Shown here: positions 51,325-59,234 of the stretch, one piece after another
How the letters are laid out: every line of letters begins with the position of its first letter
Numbering within the stretch: position 1 is the first letter of the stretch
Assembly (NCBI RefSeq): GCF_018130765.1
Contig: NZ_JAFCJZ010000007.1
Coordinates: forward strand, 225,557-289,556
Length of the DNA: 64,000 nt
Source of the DNA: Bradyrhizobium iriomotense
Lineage (GTDB): Bacteria; Pseudomonadota; Alphaproteobacteria; Rhizobiales; Xanthobacteraceae
Reading direction: 5' to 3'
Position numbers and translations under genes: made by a program
Notes under the pieces: generated by a model
What the model was told of the DNA's origin: nothing
Database searches by the model: none
What the model saw: only the letters and a program-made list of their open reading frames with translations

Positions 51325-51926
51325 CCGAGCTGATCGCATCCGTCGCAAAACTCTGGCAGCGCATCCCGAAAGCCGTGCTGTTCGGTGCCGCCATCCTGAT
51401 CCAATGCGTGCTGCTGGTTCTGATGGTCGCCGATCGCATGCAGATCCTGCGCGACGGCCGTGAGGTGACCCTGCAGACCCAGCCGGTCGATCCCCGCGAT
51501 CTCCTGCGCGGTGATTATGTCGTGCTCCGCTACGACATTTCGCAGCTGCCGGCAGGTAGCCTCACTGGGAAACCGTCCGGGACGCGCAATCCCGTCGTTT
51601 TCGTCAAGCTCGCGCCCAATGCCAACGGGCTTTACGAGGCCGTCTCGGTGCATGCCGAGCCTGTTCCGGTCACGGCACCCGAAATCCTGATCCGCGGCCG
51701 CGTCAGCCATGCCTGCGGTTCGGCCAGCCCCATCTTCTGTGACAAGCTGACGATCAAATACGGTCTCGAAAGCTATTTCGTGCCCGAAGGCGAGGGCAGG
51801 ACGCTCGAGCAGGCCCGCAACCAGCAGAAGCTGCGCGTCGTCGCCGCCGTGCTGCCCTCAGGTCGCGCCGCCATCAAGCGGCTGCTGCTCGACGGCAAGC
51901 CGGTGTATGAGGAGCCCTGGTATTAG
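51321..51926 (+). CDS. GDYXXLXY domain membrane-anchored protein
   Basis: The 201-residue protein has one N-terminal membrane helix (KAVLFGAAILIQCVLLVLMVADR) and a periplasmic domain with VDPRDLLRGDYVVLRYDIS, which contains the family motif GDYxxLxY. It ends with GKPVYEEPWY. The family has no established function; here it is translationally coupled to the DUF2157 protein, so the two probably form a complex in the membrane. Paired Cys residues (HACGSASPIFCDK) may form a disulfide. Confidence 0.9.
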   Translation: MTELIASVAKLWQRIPKAVLFGAAILIQCVLLVLMVADRMQILRDGREVTLQTQPVDPRDLLRGDYVVLRYDISQLPAGSLTGKPSGTRNPVVFVKLAPNANGLYEAVSVHAEPVPVTAPEILIRGRVSHACGSASPIFCDKLTIKYGLESYFVPEGEGRTLEQARNQQKLRVVAAVLPSGRAAIKRLLLDGKPVYEEPWY

Positions 51927-51939
51927 GGGGCGATAATCC

Positions 51940-53397
51940 TCATGCCGCCTTCAGCGCCCGCCGCAGCACGTCCCACATGCGCGGTTCGTTCATGTGCGCC
52001 ACGTTGAACCGCATGAAGCTCGAGGCGGTCTGTGACACGCTGAACACGTTGCCGGGCGCCAGCACCACGTTGTCCTTGAGCGCCGCCCGCGCGACCTGTG
52101 AGGCGTCCTGCCCGCCCGCGAGGCGGCACCAGAGGAACAAGCCGCCGCGCGGCATCAACCAGGGCTCGATGCCAAGGGCCTGAAGTTTTCGCGCGATGTC
52201 GCGGCGCGTGCGTGTGAGCCTCTGCCTGAGCTCGTCCATGTGCTTGCGATAGCTGCCGCCGGCCAGCACGTTGGCGATGAGTTCGGTCGCAACCGGGCTC
52301 GGGCCGCCAAAGCTGGTCGCGACCTGGAGGTCGACCAATTGCTCGATCCAGTCCGCTCGTCCCGCGATGTAGCCGCAGCGCACCGAGGCCGACAGCGTCT
52401 TGGAGAAGCTGCCGATGCGGATCACGCGATTGAGCCCGTCGAGCGCGGCGAGGCGCGGCGAGCGCTCCGGCTCGAAATCGCCAAAGATATCGTCCTCGAT
52501 GATGGTGAGATCATGCGCGGCGGCCGCCGTCAGAAGCCGGTGCGCGGTCTGCAGCGAGAGCGTTGCGCCGGTCGGGTTGTGCAGCGCTGAATTGGTGATG
52601 TAGAGCCGCGGCCGCTCGCTGGCGAGGATCTGCTCGAAGCTTGCGATGTCCGGGCCCGACGGCGTGTATGGCACGCTGATGATCTTCGCCTGATGCGCCC
52701 GCAGCAGCGCGCGAAAATTGAAATAGCAGGGATCGTCGACCAGCACCGTGTCGCCGGGGCGGAGCAGGAAGCGGCAGATCAGGTCGGTTGCCTGCGTGCC
52801 CGAGCCCGTCAGCATCAGCTGGTTGATCGAGGCCTCGATCTCATCTTCGGCCAGCCGCTTCAGCAATAGCCGGCGCAGGGCGGGCGAGCCGGATGTCGAG
52901 CCGTAATTGGTCAAGACGCTCGCATCCGTGCGGGCAAGAGCGCGCGCGGCGCGGCGCAAGGCGTCCTCCGGCATCCAGTCCGGCGGCAGCCAGCCGCAGC
53001 CGGGCTTGAGCACACTCTCGTCGGCATCGAGCGATTGCCTGGACACCCAGAACGGATCGACCGCGCGGTCGCGGCGCGGCTCGTCTTCGGTCAACGCCAG
53101 CGGCGGCATGACACTCGGCGAAACATAGAAGCCTGAGCCGCGGCGGGCGCGGATCAAGCCCTCGGCCGCCAGGCGGTCATAGGCTTCCACCACCGTGGAG
53201 GGTGAAACGCCCATCGTCGCGGCGAGACCCCGGATCGATGGCAGCCGGTCGCCGGCACCGAGCGCGCGGCCGGCGACCCTGGCGCGGATCGCGCTCATCA
53301 CATCGCTCGTCCGCGTTCCGTTGCGACCTTTGGTTGGCGCGCCGTCCAAAGTGTATGACCTTCCATATCCATACAGTTCGAAAAAATTGTACTGCAT
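51940..53397 (-). CDS. MocR-type GntR/aminotransferase regulator
   Basis: The 485-residue protein joins an N-terminal GntR winged helix (ALGAGDRLPSIRGLAATMGVSPSTVVEAYDRLAAEGLIRARRGSGFYVSP) to a class I aminotransferase-like domain with the PLP Lys in IGSFSKTLSASVRCGYIAG. MocR proteins sense amines or PLP metabolites. It starts 60 bp from a divergent EamA exporter, which is its most likely target. An AT-rich spot (ACAGTTCGAAAAAATTGTAC) lies over its first codons. Confidence 0.93.
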   Translation of the reverse strand: MQYNFFELYGYGRSYTLDGAPTKGRNGTRTSDVMSAIRARVAGRALGAGDRLPSIRGLAATMGVSPSTVVEAYDRLAAEGLIRARRGSGFYVSPSVMPPLALTEDEPRRDRAVDPFWVSRQSLDADESVLKPGCGWLPPDWMPEDALRRAARALARTDASVLTNYGSTSGSPALRRLLLKRLAEDEIEASINQLMLTGSGTQATDLICRFLLRPGDTVLVDDPCYFNFRALLRAHQAKIISVPYTPSGPDIASFEQILASERPRLYITNSALHNPTGATLSLQTAHRLLTAAAAHDLTIIEDDIFGDFEPERSPRLAALDGLNRVIRIGSFSKTLSASVRCGYIAGRADWIEQLVDLQVATSFGGPSPVATELIANVLAGGSYRKHMDELRQRLTRTRRDIARKLQALGIEPWLMPRGGLFLWCRLAGGQDASQVARAALKDNVVLAPGNVFSVSQTASSFMRFNVAHMNEPRMWDVLRRALKAA

Positions 53398-53456
53398 TGT
53401 CGCTGTCCTTGCCAGCGCGGAAGGCCGAAGATCGTCGTCCAGAAAAAGAGGTGGAC

Positions 53457-54317
53457 ATGCAATCGGCGGGCAGTGGCTGGGGCAACGGGCTTCTCGGCGT
53501 CATCATCTTCAGCGGCTCGCTGCCGGCGACGCGCGTGGCCGTCGGCGGCTTCTCCGCGCTGTTCCTGACGTCGGCGCGCGCAGTCATTGCCACGCTGATC
53601 GGTGCGGCCGTGCTCTTCCTGATCCGTCAATCGCGGCCGGAGCGGCGCGATCTCGCTTCGCTCGCCATCGTCTCGATCGGTGTCGTGGTCGGATTCCCCT
53701 TGCTGACCGCGCTCGCGCTCCAGCACATCACCTCCGCGCATTCGATCGTCTTCGTCGGCCTGCTGCCGCTGTCGACCGCCATCTTCGCCGTGCTGCGCGG
53801 CGGCGAGCGGCCAAAGCCGCTGTTCTGGCTGTTCGCAATCCTCGGCAGCGCCACGGTGGCCGCCTTTACCCTCTCCGGCGACGGCTCCGCCTCGCTCATT
53901 GGCGATCTCCTGATGATCGCGGCGATCGTGCTGTGCGGGCTCGGCTATGCCGAAGGCGCCGTACTGTCGCGCCGCCTCGGCGGCTGGCAGGTGATCTCCT
54001 GGGCGCTGCTGCTGGCGCTGCCGCTGATGGTGCCGGTCGTGGTCCTGACCTGGCCGCCGGCATGGAGCGGCGTTGACGCGCCCGCCTGGATCGGGCTCGC
54101 CTACGTCTCCGTCTTCAGCATGTTTGTCGGCTTCATCTTCTGGTACCGCGGGCTTGCCATTGGCGGCATCGCCCGCGTCGGTCAGTTGCAGCAGCTGCAG
54201 CCGTTCTTCGGCCTCGCACTCGCCGGCTTCCTGCTGCACGAGCCGGTCGCCTGGAGCATGATCGCCGCGACCGCGCTCGTGGTCGTCTGCGTCTTCTTCG
54301 CGCGGCGGTTTGCCTGA
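53457..54317 (+). CDS. EamA family (DMT) transporter
   Basis: The 286-residue membrane protein has about ten hydrophobic helices in two repeats; the segments AHSIVFVGLLPLSTAIFAVL and GQLQQLQPFFGLALAGFLL are characteristic EamA features. The ATG at 53457 follows AAAAAGAGG and fits the family start; the frame is open further upstream inside the MocR gene but is not coding there. It probably exports an amino acid or related compound under control of the divergent MocR regulator. Confidence 0.9.
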   Translation: MQSAGSGWGNGLLGVIIFSGSLPATRVAVGGFSALFLTSARAVIATLIGAAVLFLIRQSRPERRDLASLAIVSIGVVVGFPLLTALALQHITSAHSIVFVGLLPLSTAIFAVLRGGERPKPLFWLFAILGSATVAAFTLSGDGSASLIGDLLMIAAIVLCGLGYAEGAVLSRRLGGWQVISWALLLALPLMVPVVVLTWPPAWSGVDAPAWIGLAYVSVFSMFVGFIFWYRGLAIGGIARVGQLQQLQPFFGLALAGFLLHEPVAWSMIAATALVVVCVFFARRFA

Positions 54318-54327
54318 GGCCGCAGCA

Positions 54328-55542
54328 TCACGCCTGTCCCATCACCGTTCGCGCCTGCGCGCTCTTTGCGAATTTCTTCAGCGGCATCGGCTTGCCGAAC
54401 AGAAAACCCTGCACGAGCTCGAAGCCGAGCTCGTTCGCGGCGACGAGGTCGGCGCGGCTCTCGACGCCTTCGGCGATGGCGCCGACACCGTAGCCCTGTG
54501 CAAGCTCGACGATATGGCGGCACACCGTCCGCTTCAGCCGGTCATCGCCGCTGCCGGTGACGAAGTGCCGGTCGGCCTGCAGCTTGATGAAGGGGATCTT
54601 GCCAAGGTCCATCAGCGAGGGCCAGTTGGCGCCGAGATTGGCGATCGACAGGCCGATATTGTGCAGGCGCACTTCGCGGGCGACCTCGACGAGGAGATCG
54701 AGGTCGCGGATCGCCTCCTCGCTGTCGATCTCGATCGTCAGTCCGCCGAAGGCCGGATGCGTCGGCACGCGGCGGCACAGATCGCGCACGGCCTGCGGCT
54801 CCTTCAGGTAGGAGGCCGGCAGGTTGATCGAGAGATCGACCGGGCCCTGCCGCTCCAGCAGATAGTGCCAGTCCTGCACGGCGCGCTCGATCACGAATTC
54901 CGACAGGCTGCGCAGATGCGGATCGTCCGCTTCGGGAATGAAATAGGCGGGCGGCACCACGCCCCAGGTCGGATGCCGCATCCGCACCAGCGCTTCGGCG
55001 CCGCTGCGGATCAGCGTCCTCGCGTCGATCTTGGGCTGGTACCACAGCTCGAGCCAGCCGGCATGCAGGGCCTCACCGACATGCACGGCCGGGCTCGGCG
55101 CCGGCTCCTCCGGCAGCAGCATCGCCACGCGCTCGCGCAGCGTCTCCGCGGCGAAGGGCGTGGTCAGCGGCGGCAGCATCGCAAGGCCATATTCCTCACC
55201 GACCTGCTGCACGGCCCTGACGATGATCGACTCGCGCGCGCCGACGGCGAGGACCTTGCCGTCGAAGGCCTCGCGCACCAATATCTCCAGGAATTTTCCG
55301 GGCTCGATGCCGTCGGCGGCGATGCCGAGCAGGATCAGGTCCGGCAGCTCATTGGTCAGCATCGCCTGCAGCTCATCGGGGCTGGCGCACTCGCTGGTGA
55401 CGAAGCCGAGGTCCTCCAGAACCTCGCTCATGAAGGCGCGCAAATGGCGCTTGCTGTCGGCGACGCAAGCGCGCGGCGTCATCTTTCGCCGCCCGAAGGT
55501 TTTGGGCCTTCGTCCGGCGAGCTCAACAATTTTATCGTTCAT
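54328..55542 (-). CDS. Degenerate receiver-EAL protein
   Basis: The 404 residues consist of an N-terminal receiver-like domain (about 23-143) and a C-terminal EAL domain (about 155-395). The receiver lacks its usual acidic cluster and has Gly (residue 73, DLILLG) where the phosphorylated Asp should be. The EAL domain keeps EAL (183-185), LSIN (237-240), IEIDSEE (270-276), the Lys in FIKLQ, AEGVE (357-361) and QGF, but the metal-binding DDFG motif reads ANLG (301-304). So both phosphorylation and c-di-GMP hydrolysis look lost. A c-di-GMP-binding or protein-interaction role is inferred. The ATG at 55542 is preferred over a frame open to 55593. Confidence 0.88.
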   Translation of the reverse strand: MNDKIVELAGRRPKTFGRRKMTPRACVADSKRHLRAFMSEVLEDLGFVTSECASPDELQAMLTNELPDLILLGIAADGIEPGKFLEILVREAFDGKVLAVGARESIIVRAVQQVGEEYGLAMLPPLTTPFAAETLRERVAMLLPEEPAPSPAVHVGEALHAGWLELWYQPKIDARTLIRSGAEALVRMRHPTWGVVPPAYFIPEADDPHLRSLSEFVIERAVQDWHYLLERQGPVDLSINLPASYLKEPQAVRDLCRRVPTHPAFGGLTIEIDSEEAIRDLDLLVEVAREVRLHNIGLSIANLGANWPSLMDLGKIPFIKLQADRHFVTGSGDDRLKRTVCRHIVELAQGYGVGAIAEGVESRADLVAANELGFELVQGFLFGKPMPLKKFAKSAQARTVMGQA

Positions 55543-55827
55543 CGCAAACCACTCCCGTTCCGCGACCGGTGTTAGCGACGGGAGCAGTTTCAAATATGGA
55601 GAGCTTCAGCCGATTGTTGAATTATCTGGGTAACGTTAAAGCGCGCACCACGTCTAAAATTGTTCAGATCTCGTTGGAGAAGTTTTTACGTCTGGCCGCA
55701 CATGACGGCTGCGTGACGCCGTCATCGTGGAAGAATCTCGAATGATGCGGCTCGTTGCCGGCGTGAGGCCGGTGTCCTGCAATAGGACGAAGCCGTTCGC
55801 GTTTCGCCCAATTGAATAATGGACGCC

Positions 55828-56253
55828 TCAATTGCTTGTGGCCTTGTCGTGTTGAGCCATCCCGACCGCCTTGTAGTCGTAGGTCGGATAGAACTCGGTG
55901 CGGTAGGGACCCCACGCGGTGTCTTCGACGACGCGATTGACCTCGCGCAGCCGCGAGGCCGGCAGGCGCAGCGTGACGACCTGGCCGATGCCCATCATCA
56001 CGTACCAGCTCACGACCTCGACGCCGGGTGGCGGAAACGCCTTGCGGAAGCCCTGCTTGTCGAGCTGCGCATTCAATTCGCTCAAGGGACGCGACTGGTC
56101 GTGCTTGAAGAAGATGGTGAGCAGCACCGCATTGTCCGCGGTTGGCGCCGCATCGCCCTGCGGCGGCGACGTCTGTGCCATCGTCGTCGATGTCAGCGCC
56201 AACGCGACCGTCAGCAGGGCAGCCATCGTCAACATCCGTCGGTTCGACCTCAT
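55828..56253 (-). CDS. Small secreted protein of unknown function
   Basis: The 141-residue protein has a clear signal peptide (RMLTMAALLTVALALTSTTMAQ) and a mature part with FFKHDQSRPLSELNAQLDKQGFRKAFPPPGVEVVSWYVMMGIGQVVTLRLPASRLREVNRVVE, which looks like a small alpha/beta domain. The ATG at 56253 has GGAAGGAA upstream. I recognise no characterised family. It is alone on its strand, with a large gap upstream that holds a CRP-like palindrome. Confidence 0.8.
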   Translation of the reverse strand: MRSNRRMLTMAALLTVALALTSTTMAQTSPPQGDAAPTADNAVLLTIFFKHDQSRPLSELNAQLDKQGFRKAFPPPGVEVVSWYVMMGIGQVVTLRLPASRLREVNRVVEDTAWGPYRTEFYPTYDYKAVGMAQHDKATSN

Positions 56254-56399
56254 CGCGGATTCCTTCCCAATGCTCGTGCGATGCACCGGAGAATAGGAGC
56301 GATGGCATGGCCGACGAACTCATTTTCGCGCGATGCGCGCATGTTTCGTCTTCGCTCGTGACGGTTCTGCGACAATGCGCGCGAGCGTGACGGCGCGAA

Positions 56400-56415
56400 T
56401 GTGAAACACATCACA
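56400..56415. promoter_or_regulatory. Consensus CRP-type site TGTGA-N6-TCACA
   Basis: TGTGAAACACATCACA matches both half-sites of the enterobacterial CRP consensus with the correct 6-bp spacer. It lies 147 bp upstream of the start of the secreted protein gene (minus strand) and 68 bp before a tiny plus-strand reading frame. Whether a Crp/Fnr protein of this organism uses it is unknown. Confidence 0.45.
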
Positions 56416-56482
56416 TGTGGACTGCCGCATCTGCGCTATTGCTCCGCTCAGCCGGTGGTGGGCTGTGCTTAGGATTACAGCT

Positions 56483-56569
56483 ATGTCGATGCGGCGAATG
56501 ATGTATTGGTGGTTCAGGTTCGTGCTGTCGGGGCGATTTATGGATCGCTTCCTGTGCCTGTCGCGTTAG
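56483..56569 (+). CDS. Possible 28-residue cationic peptide
   Basis: In an otherwise empty gap a frame codes for 28 residues, MSMRRMMYWWFRFVLSGRFM plus eight more, with six Arg, two adjacent Trp and several Met, Phe and Leu. It is preceded by AGGATTACAGCT, a weak ribosome binding site. There is no family match I know of, and chance occurrence is quite possible. It lies downstream of the CRP-like palindrome in the same orientation. Confidence 0.25.
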   Translation: MSMRRMMYWWFRFVLSGRFMDRFLCLSR

Positions 56570-56614
56570 CCGCGCTACGCAACGTGGCCCTTCGCGGCCG
56601 AACCCCGATCTAAA

Positions 56615-56711
56615 GCATGATCCGGAAAAGTGCGAAGCGGTTTTCCGGAAAGATCATGCGTAAACAGCAACCTGAAGCGCGATGACGATTCATCCAAATC
56701 TCATCGCGCTT
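56615..56711. repeat. Bradyrhizobium-type intergenic repeat with two hairpins
   Basis: GCATGATC (56615-56622) and CCGGAAAA (56622-56629) pair with TTTTCCGG (56641-56648) and GATCATGC (56652-56659); a second stem pairs AAGCGCGATGA (56675-56685) with TCATCGCGCTT (56701-56711). This sequence type is a frequent intergenic repeat in Bradyrhizobium and Rhodopseudomonas. Its right end overlaps the stop codon of the following minus-strand gene, so it may also serve as its terminator. Confidence 0.85.
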
Positions 56712-57874
56712 TAGGTCTGCCCGATCAATTTGCGAAACGCCGCCGCGCCGTCCTGCACGGCGTCGCGCCCCTTCCAGGCGAGATAGGAGAGCTTGCCGCC
56801 GAGCGTGTCGTGGCTGCGCAGCCGGCGCGAGCCGAGGACGTGGCCGACATTGTCCGGGAAGCGGCTCACCTCGGCGGACACCAGCGCCGCGATCGCGTCC
56901 ATCAATTGCTGGAGGCGGATGCCCCATTCGCTGGCCTCGAGACCGTCGATGCGGACCTTGAGCGCATATTCGGTGTCGTAGATCTCGGCGAGCAGGTCGC
57001 GGGCGACCAGCACCCGGTTGTGCCGGAGCGCGACCCTGAGCGCGAGGCGCTTGTCGTCGAGCCGGTCGAGCACCATGGGCACGACGCAGGCGTAGGGCGT
57101 GGCGGCGACGTCGGCCGCGGCCTTGCTCGCGGCGGCCTTGGTGGCAAGACGTACCAATTGCCAGGACGTCTTCAACCGCCGAGCCACCAGCGCCAGCGCA
57201 AAGGGCAGCGCATCCGGGTGAGATTTCTTGAAGGCATCGAGCTGTGCGGTAATCTGCGCGACCCGGCCGTCGTCGAATTTCGCGATCTTCTCCGGCAGCT
57301 TTTCGTTGAACTTCGGCAGCGCGTCGCCGGCGCGCAGCACATGCTGCATCTTCCTCACGTCGTCGAAGGCGGTGCGCGAGGCCGTGTATTGCGCGAGCTT
57401 GCCGCGGGCGAGCTCGGTGCTCTCCTGCGAGGCGAGGGTGTTCTCGAGCACCTTGATGACCTTGGTCTGGAAGTTCGATGCGATCTTCTGCACTTCCTTC
57501 GGGTTGTTGGCGGCGACCTGGTCGTTGATCGCCTTGATGTAGTCGCGCGCCATGGTCGGCAGCAGGTCGCGGCAGATCCACTCCCAGATCGGGGTGAGGG
57601 TGTTGCGCGAAATGCGTCCCGCATTGGCATGCTCGGGCGCGCCGTCGATCAGCAAGAGCTCGAGCGGCGCGAAGAAATAGCGCGAGGGGCTGGTGGCGCG
57701 CGCCTGGGTCGATCCGTCCTTGCGAAATTCGGCGCGCAGGCGAGCCTGGACCTCGGTCGAGCCGGGCATGTCGATGCCGCACAGCTCGAGTCGCTCGAGC
57801 TCGCTGAGCAGACAGCTGCGCGACAGCGGCGTCAGCCTCTGCAGGAATTCCGACAGCCGATCGATCTCGTTCAT
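56711..57874 (-). CDS. Helical protein of unknown function
   Basis: The 387-residue protein is predicted to be almost wholly alpha-helical, with no signal peptide and no membrane helix. It contains EFLQRLTPLSRSCLLSELERLELCG at the start, PIWEWICRDLLPTMARDYIKAI, and a long heptad-like region at about 115-200. The ATG at 57874 follows GGAAG; a start three codons upstream is possible. I do not recognise a family. The repeat overlapping its stop codon probably ends its message. Confidence 0.75.
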   Translation of the reverse strand: MNEIDRLSEFLQRLTPLSRSCLLSELERLELCGIDMPGSTEVQARLRAEFRKDGSTQARATSPSRYFFAPLELLLIDGAPEHANAGRISRNTLTPIWEWICRDLLPTMARDYIKAINDQVAANNPKEVQKIASNFQTKVIKVLENTLASQESTELARGKLAQYTASRTAFDDVRKMQHVLRAGDALPKFNEKLPEKIAKFDDGRVAQITAQLDAFKKSHPDALPFALALVARRLKTSWQLVRLATKAAASKAAADVAATPYACVVPMVLDRLDDKRLALRVALRHNRVLVARDLLAEIYDTEYALKVRIDGLEASEWGIRLQQLMDAIAALVSAEVSRFPDNVGHVLGSRRLRSHDTLGGKLSYLAWKGRDAVQDGAAAFRKLIGQT

Positions 57875-58213
57875 GGCACGCAATCTTCCGCAACGATTCC
57901 AGCAGGCCTACCGGCCCAATGCATGGAGGCATTTGCGCGCTCTCAATCGTGACCTAGAGAAGCAAGTCGCCGTTAATTAATCCGTAAAATCCGGGGGCCC
58001 GGGCGGCCGGCCGGGGTGGCCGATCGAGGAGACTTCGGCCTGTTTGGCGGGGATTTGGGCGAAGTTCTCAACCCTTGCGTGGTTGAGGCAAGCCTCGCGC
58101 AAGCATAAATTGTGCCGATGTCGAGGTTTTAGCGCAAAACTGACAAAATCACCGTAGTCTTACGGAGCAAAAAGTTAACCACAGACCGGTCCCGGTTCCG
58201 CTAAACAGGTCAC
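57875..58213. other. 339-bp gap upstream of the HisKA-LuxR gene
   Basis: No gene is visible. It must carry the promoters of the divergent helical protein and the LuxR-type gene. The part from 58090 to 58175 is AT-richer than the rest (CATAAATTGTG, CAAAAAGTTAACC), but I cannot identify a convincing promoter. Confidence 0.5.
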
Positions 58214-58837
58214 ATGGGGTCACAGAATGATACGGCCGCCGATTCGCGGCCGTCGGAATGGTACGAAAGCAGCACCGCTCCAGCTGAAGAGCTCGATTTC
58301 GTCCGCCTGAACGCCGCCCGGGCCAAAGCGGCCGACGAAATGGCGGCCGCCATCGCCCGCGAGCTCAACGGGCCCCTGACTGCGCTCCTGCTCTACATGG
58401 GCGAGATCAAGCATCACAGCGATCAGCTCGCGCCGGTCACGGCCGACCGCGCCTATCTGCAGCGGGTGGTGGAGAATGCGCTGACGCAGACCGAGCGCGT
58501 CTGCGGCCTGGTCAAGCAGCTTGCCGGTCCCCACAAGGGTGCCTTGCCGATTCCGTCCCGGATCGAAGACGCAGAACCGAACGCCCTCCGCGCACAGCAA
58601 GCCCAGCGCGTGCCGAGCGCCGAACTGGTGGGCTTGTCGGGCCAGAAGCGGCTGACCAAGCGCGAACGCGAGGTGCTGCGCCTGATCAGCGAGGGCTATT
58701 CGAACAAGCAGGGTGCGCTTCGGATGCAGATCAGTCCGCGCACGTTCGAGAGCCATCGCGCCGAGGCGATGCGCAAGCTCGGTGCGCGCAACACCGCGGA
58801 TCTCGTCCGCGCGGCACTGCTGCATTCGATCGATTGA
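58214..58837 (+). CDS. HisKA-like/LuxR-type regulator lacking the phospho-His
   Basis: The 207-residue protein has two parts. Residues about 28-105 resemble the dimerisation and phosphotransfer helices of FixL-type histidine kinases, with IARELNGPLTALLLYM in place of the normal AHELNQPL: the phosphorylated His is Arg (residue 49). No ATPase domain follows. Residues about 140-205 are a FixJ-like LuxR/GerE helix-turn-helix (LTKREREVLRLISEGYSNKQGALRMQISPRTFESHRAEAMRKLGARNTADLV). It could dimerise, or bind a kinase, and regulate DNA without phosphorylation; this is inference. Confidence 0.85.
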   Translation: MGSQNDTAADSRPSEWYESSTAPAEELDFVRLNAARAKAADEMAAAIARELNGPLTALLLYMGEIKHHSDQLAPVTADRAYLQRVVENALTQTERVCGLVKQLAGPHKGALPIPSRIEDAEPNALRAQQAQRVPSAELVGLSGQKRLTKREREVLRLISEGYSNKQGALRMQISPRTFESHRAEAMRKLGARNTADLVRAALLHSID

Positions 58838-58890
58838 GGTTCCTGTCTTGCGCCGCCGCGGGCGGCGACACGGGAGAAGCCCGATCGCGG

Positions 58891-59139
58891 TCAGAAATAA
58901 TCTTCAGCGAAGGGACGCGCGCGCGATGTGGGCCGCAGCGGCTTGAGCTCTTCCTTCGGCGCGTTCGGGATGATCGTGATGGTCCAGCGCGGAGGGATGC
59001 TCGATTCCTGCTCCAGCACCGAGCGCACGAAGCCAGTCACCGTCGACTCGCCGGATTTCACGGTCGCCATCCGGCCGTTGAACTGGGCGATGCGGAAGCG
59101 ACGGACCTCCTTCTGGTCCGCAGTCTCATAGGTGAACAT
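58891..59139 (-). CDS. Small conserved-looking protein of unknown function
   Basis: The 82-residue protein (MFTYETADQKEVRRFRIAQF...) has beta-rich, basic sequence, with GRMATVKSGESTVTGFVRSVLEQESSIPPRWTITIIP, and no signal or membrane helix. Its start codon is immediately preceded by a hairpin whose loop is the AGGAG ribosome binding site, strong support for it being translated. No family is recognised. It lies between the LuxR-type regulator and the Hpt protein gene. Confidence 0.75.
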   Translation of the reverse strand: MFTYETADQKEVRRFRIAQFNGRMATVKSGESTVTGFVRSVLEQESSIPPRWTITIIPNAPKEELKPLRPTSRARPFAEDYF

Positions 59140-59158
59140 GGAAACCCTCCTGGTTTCC
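59140..59158 (-). promoter_or_regulatory. Hairpin presenting the ribosome binding site of the 82-residue gene
   Basis: On the minus strand GGAAACC (59158-59152) and GGTTTCC (59146-59140) form a 7-bp perfect stem around the 5-nt loop AGGAG, directly before the ATG at 59139. The ribosome binding site is thus in the loop and the start codon abuts the stem, which could modulate initiation. Confidence 0.65.
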
Positions 59159-59234
59159 CGCGACTATCGCTACCTATGATTAGCCATCTCTAAAAATCAC
59201 AAACCGTAGAAGTACGGCGGGTTTAGCCCGCGCT

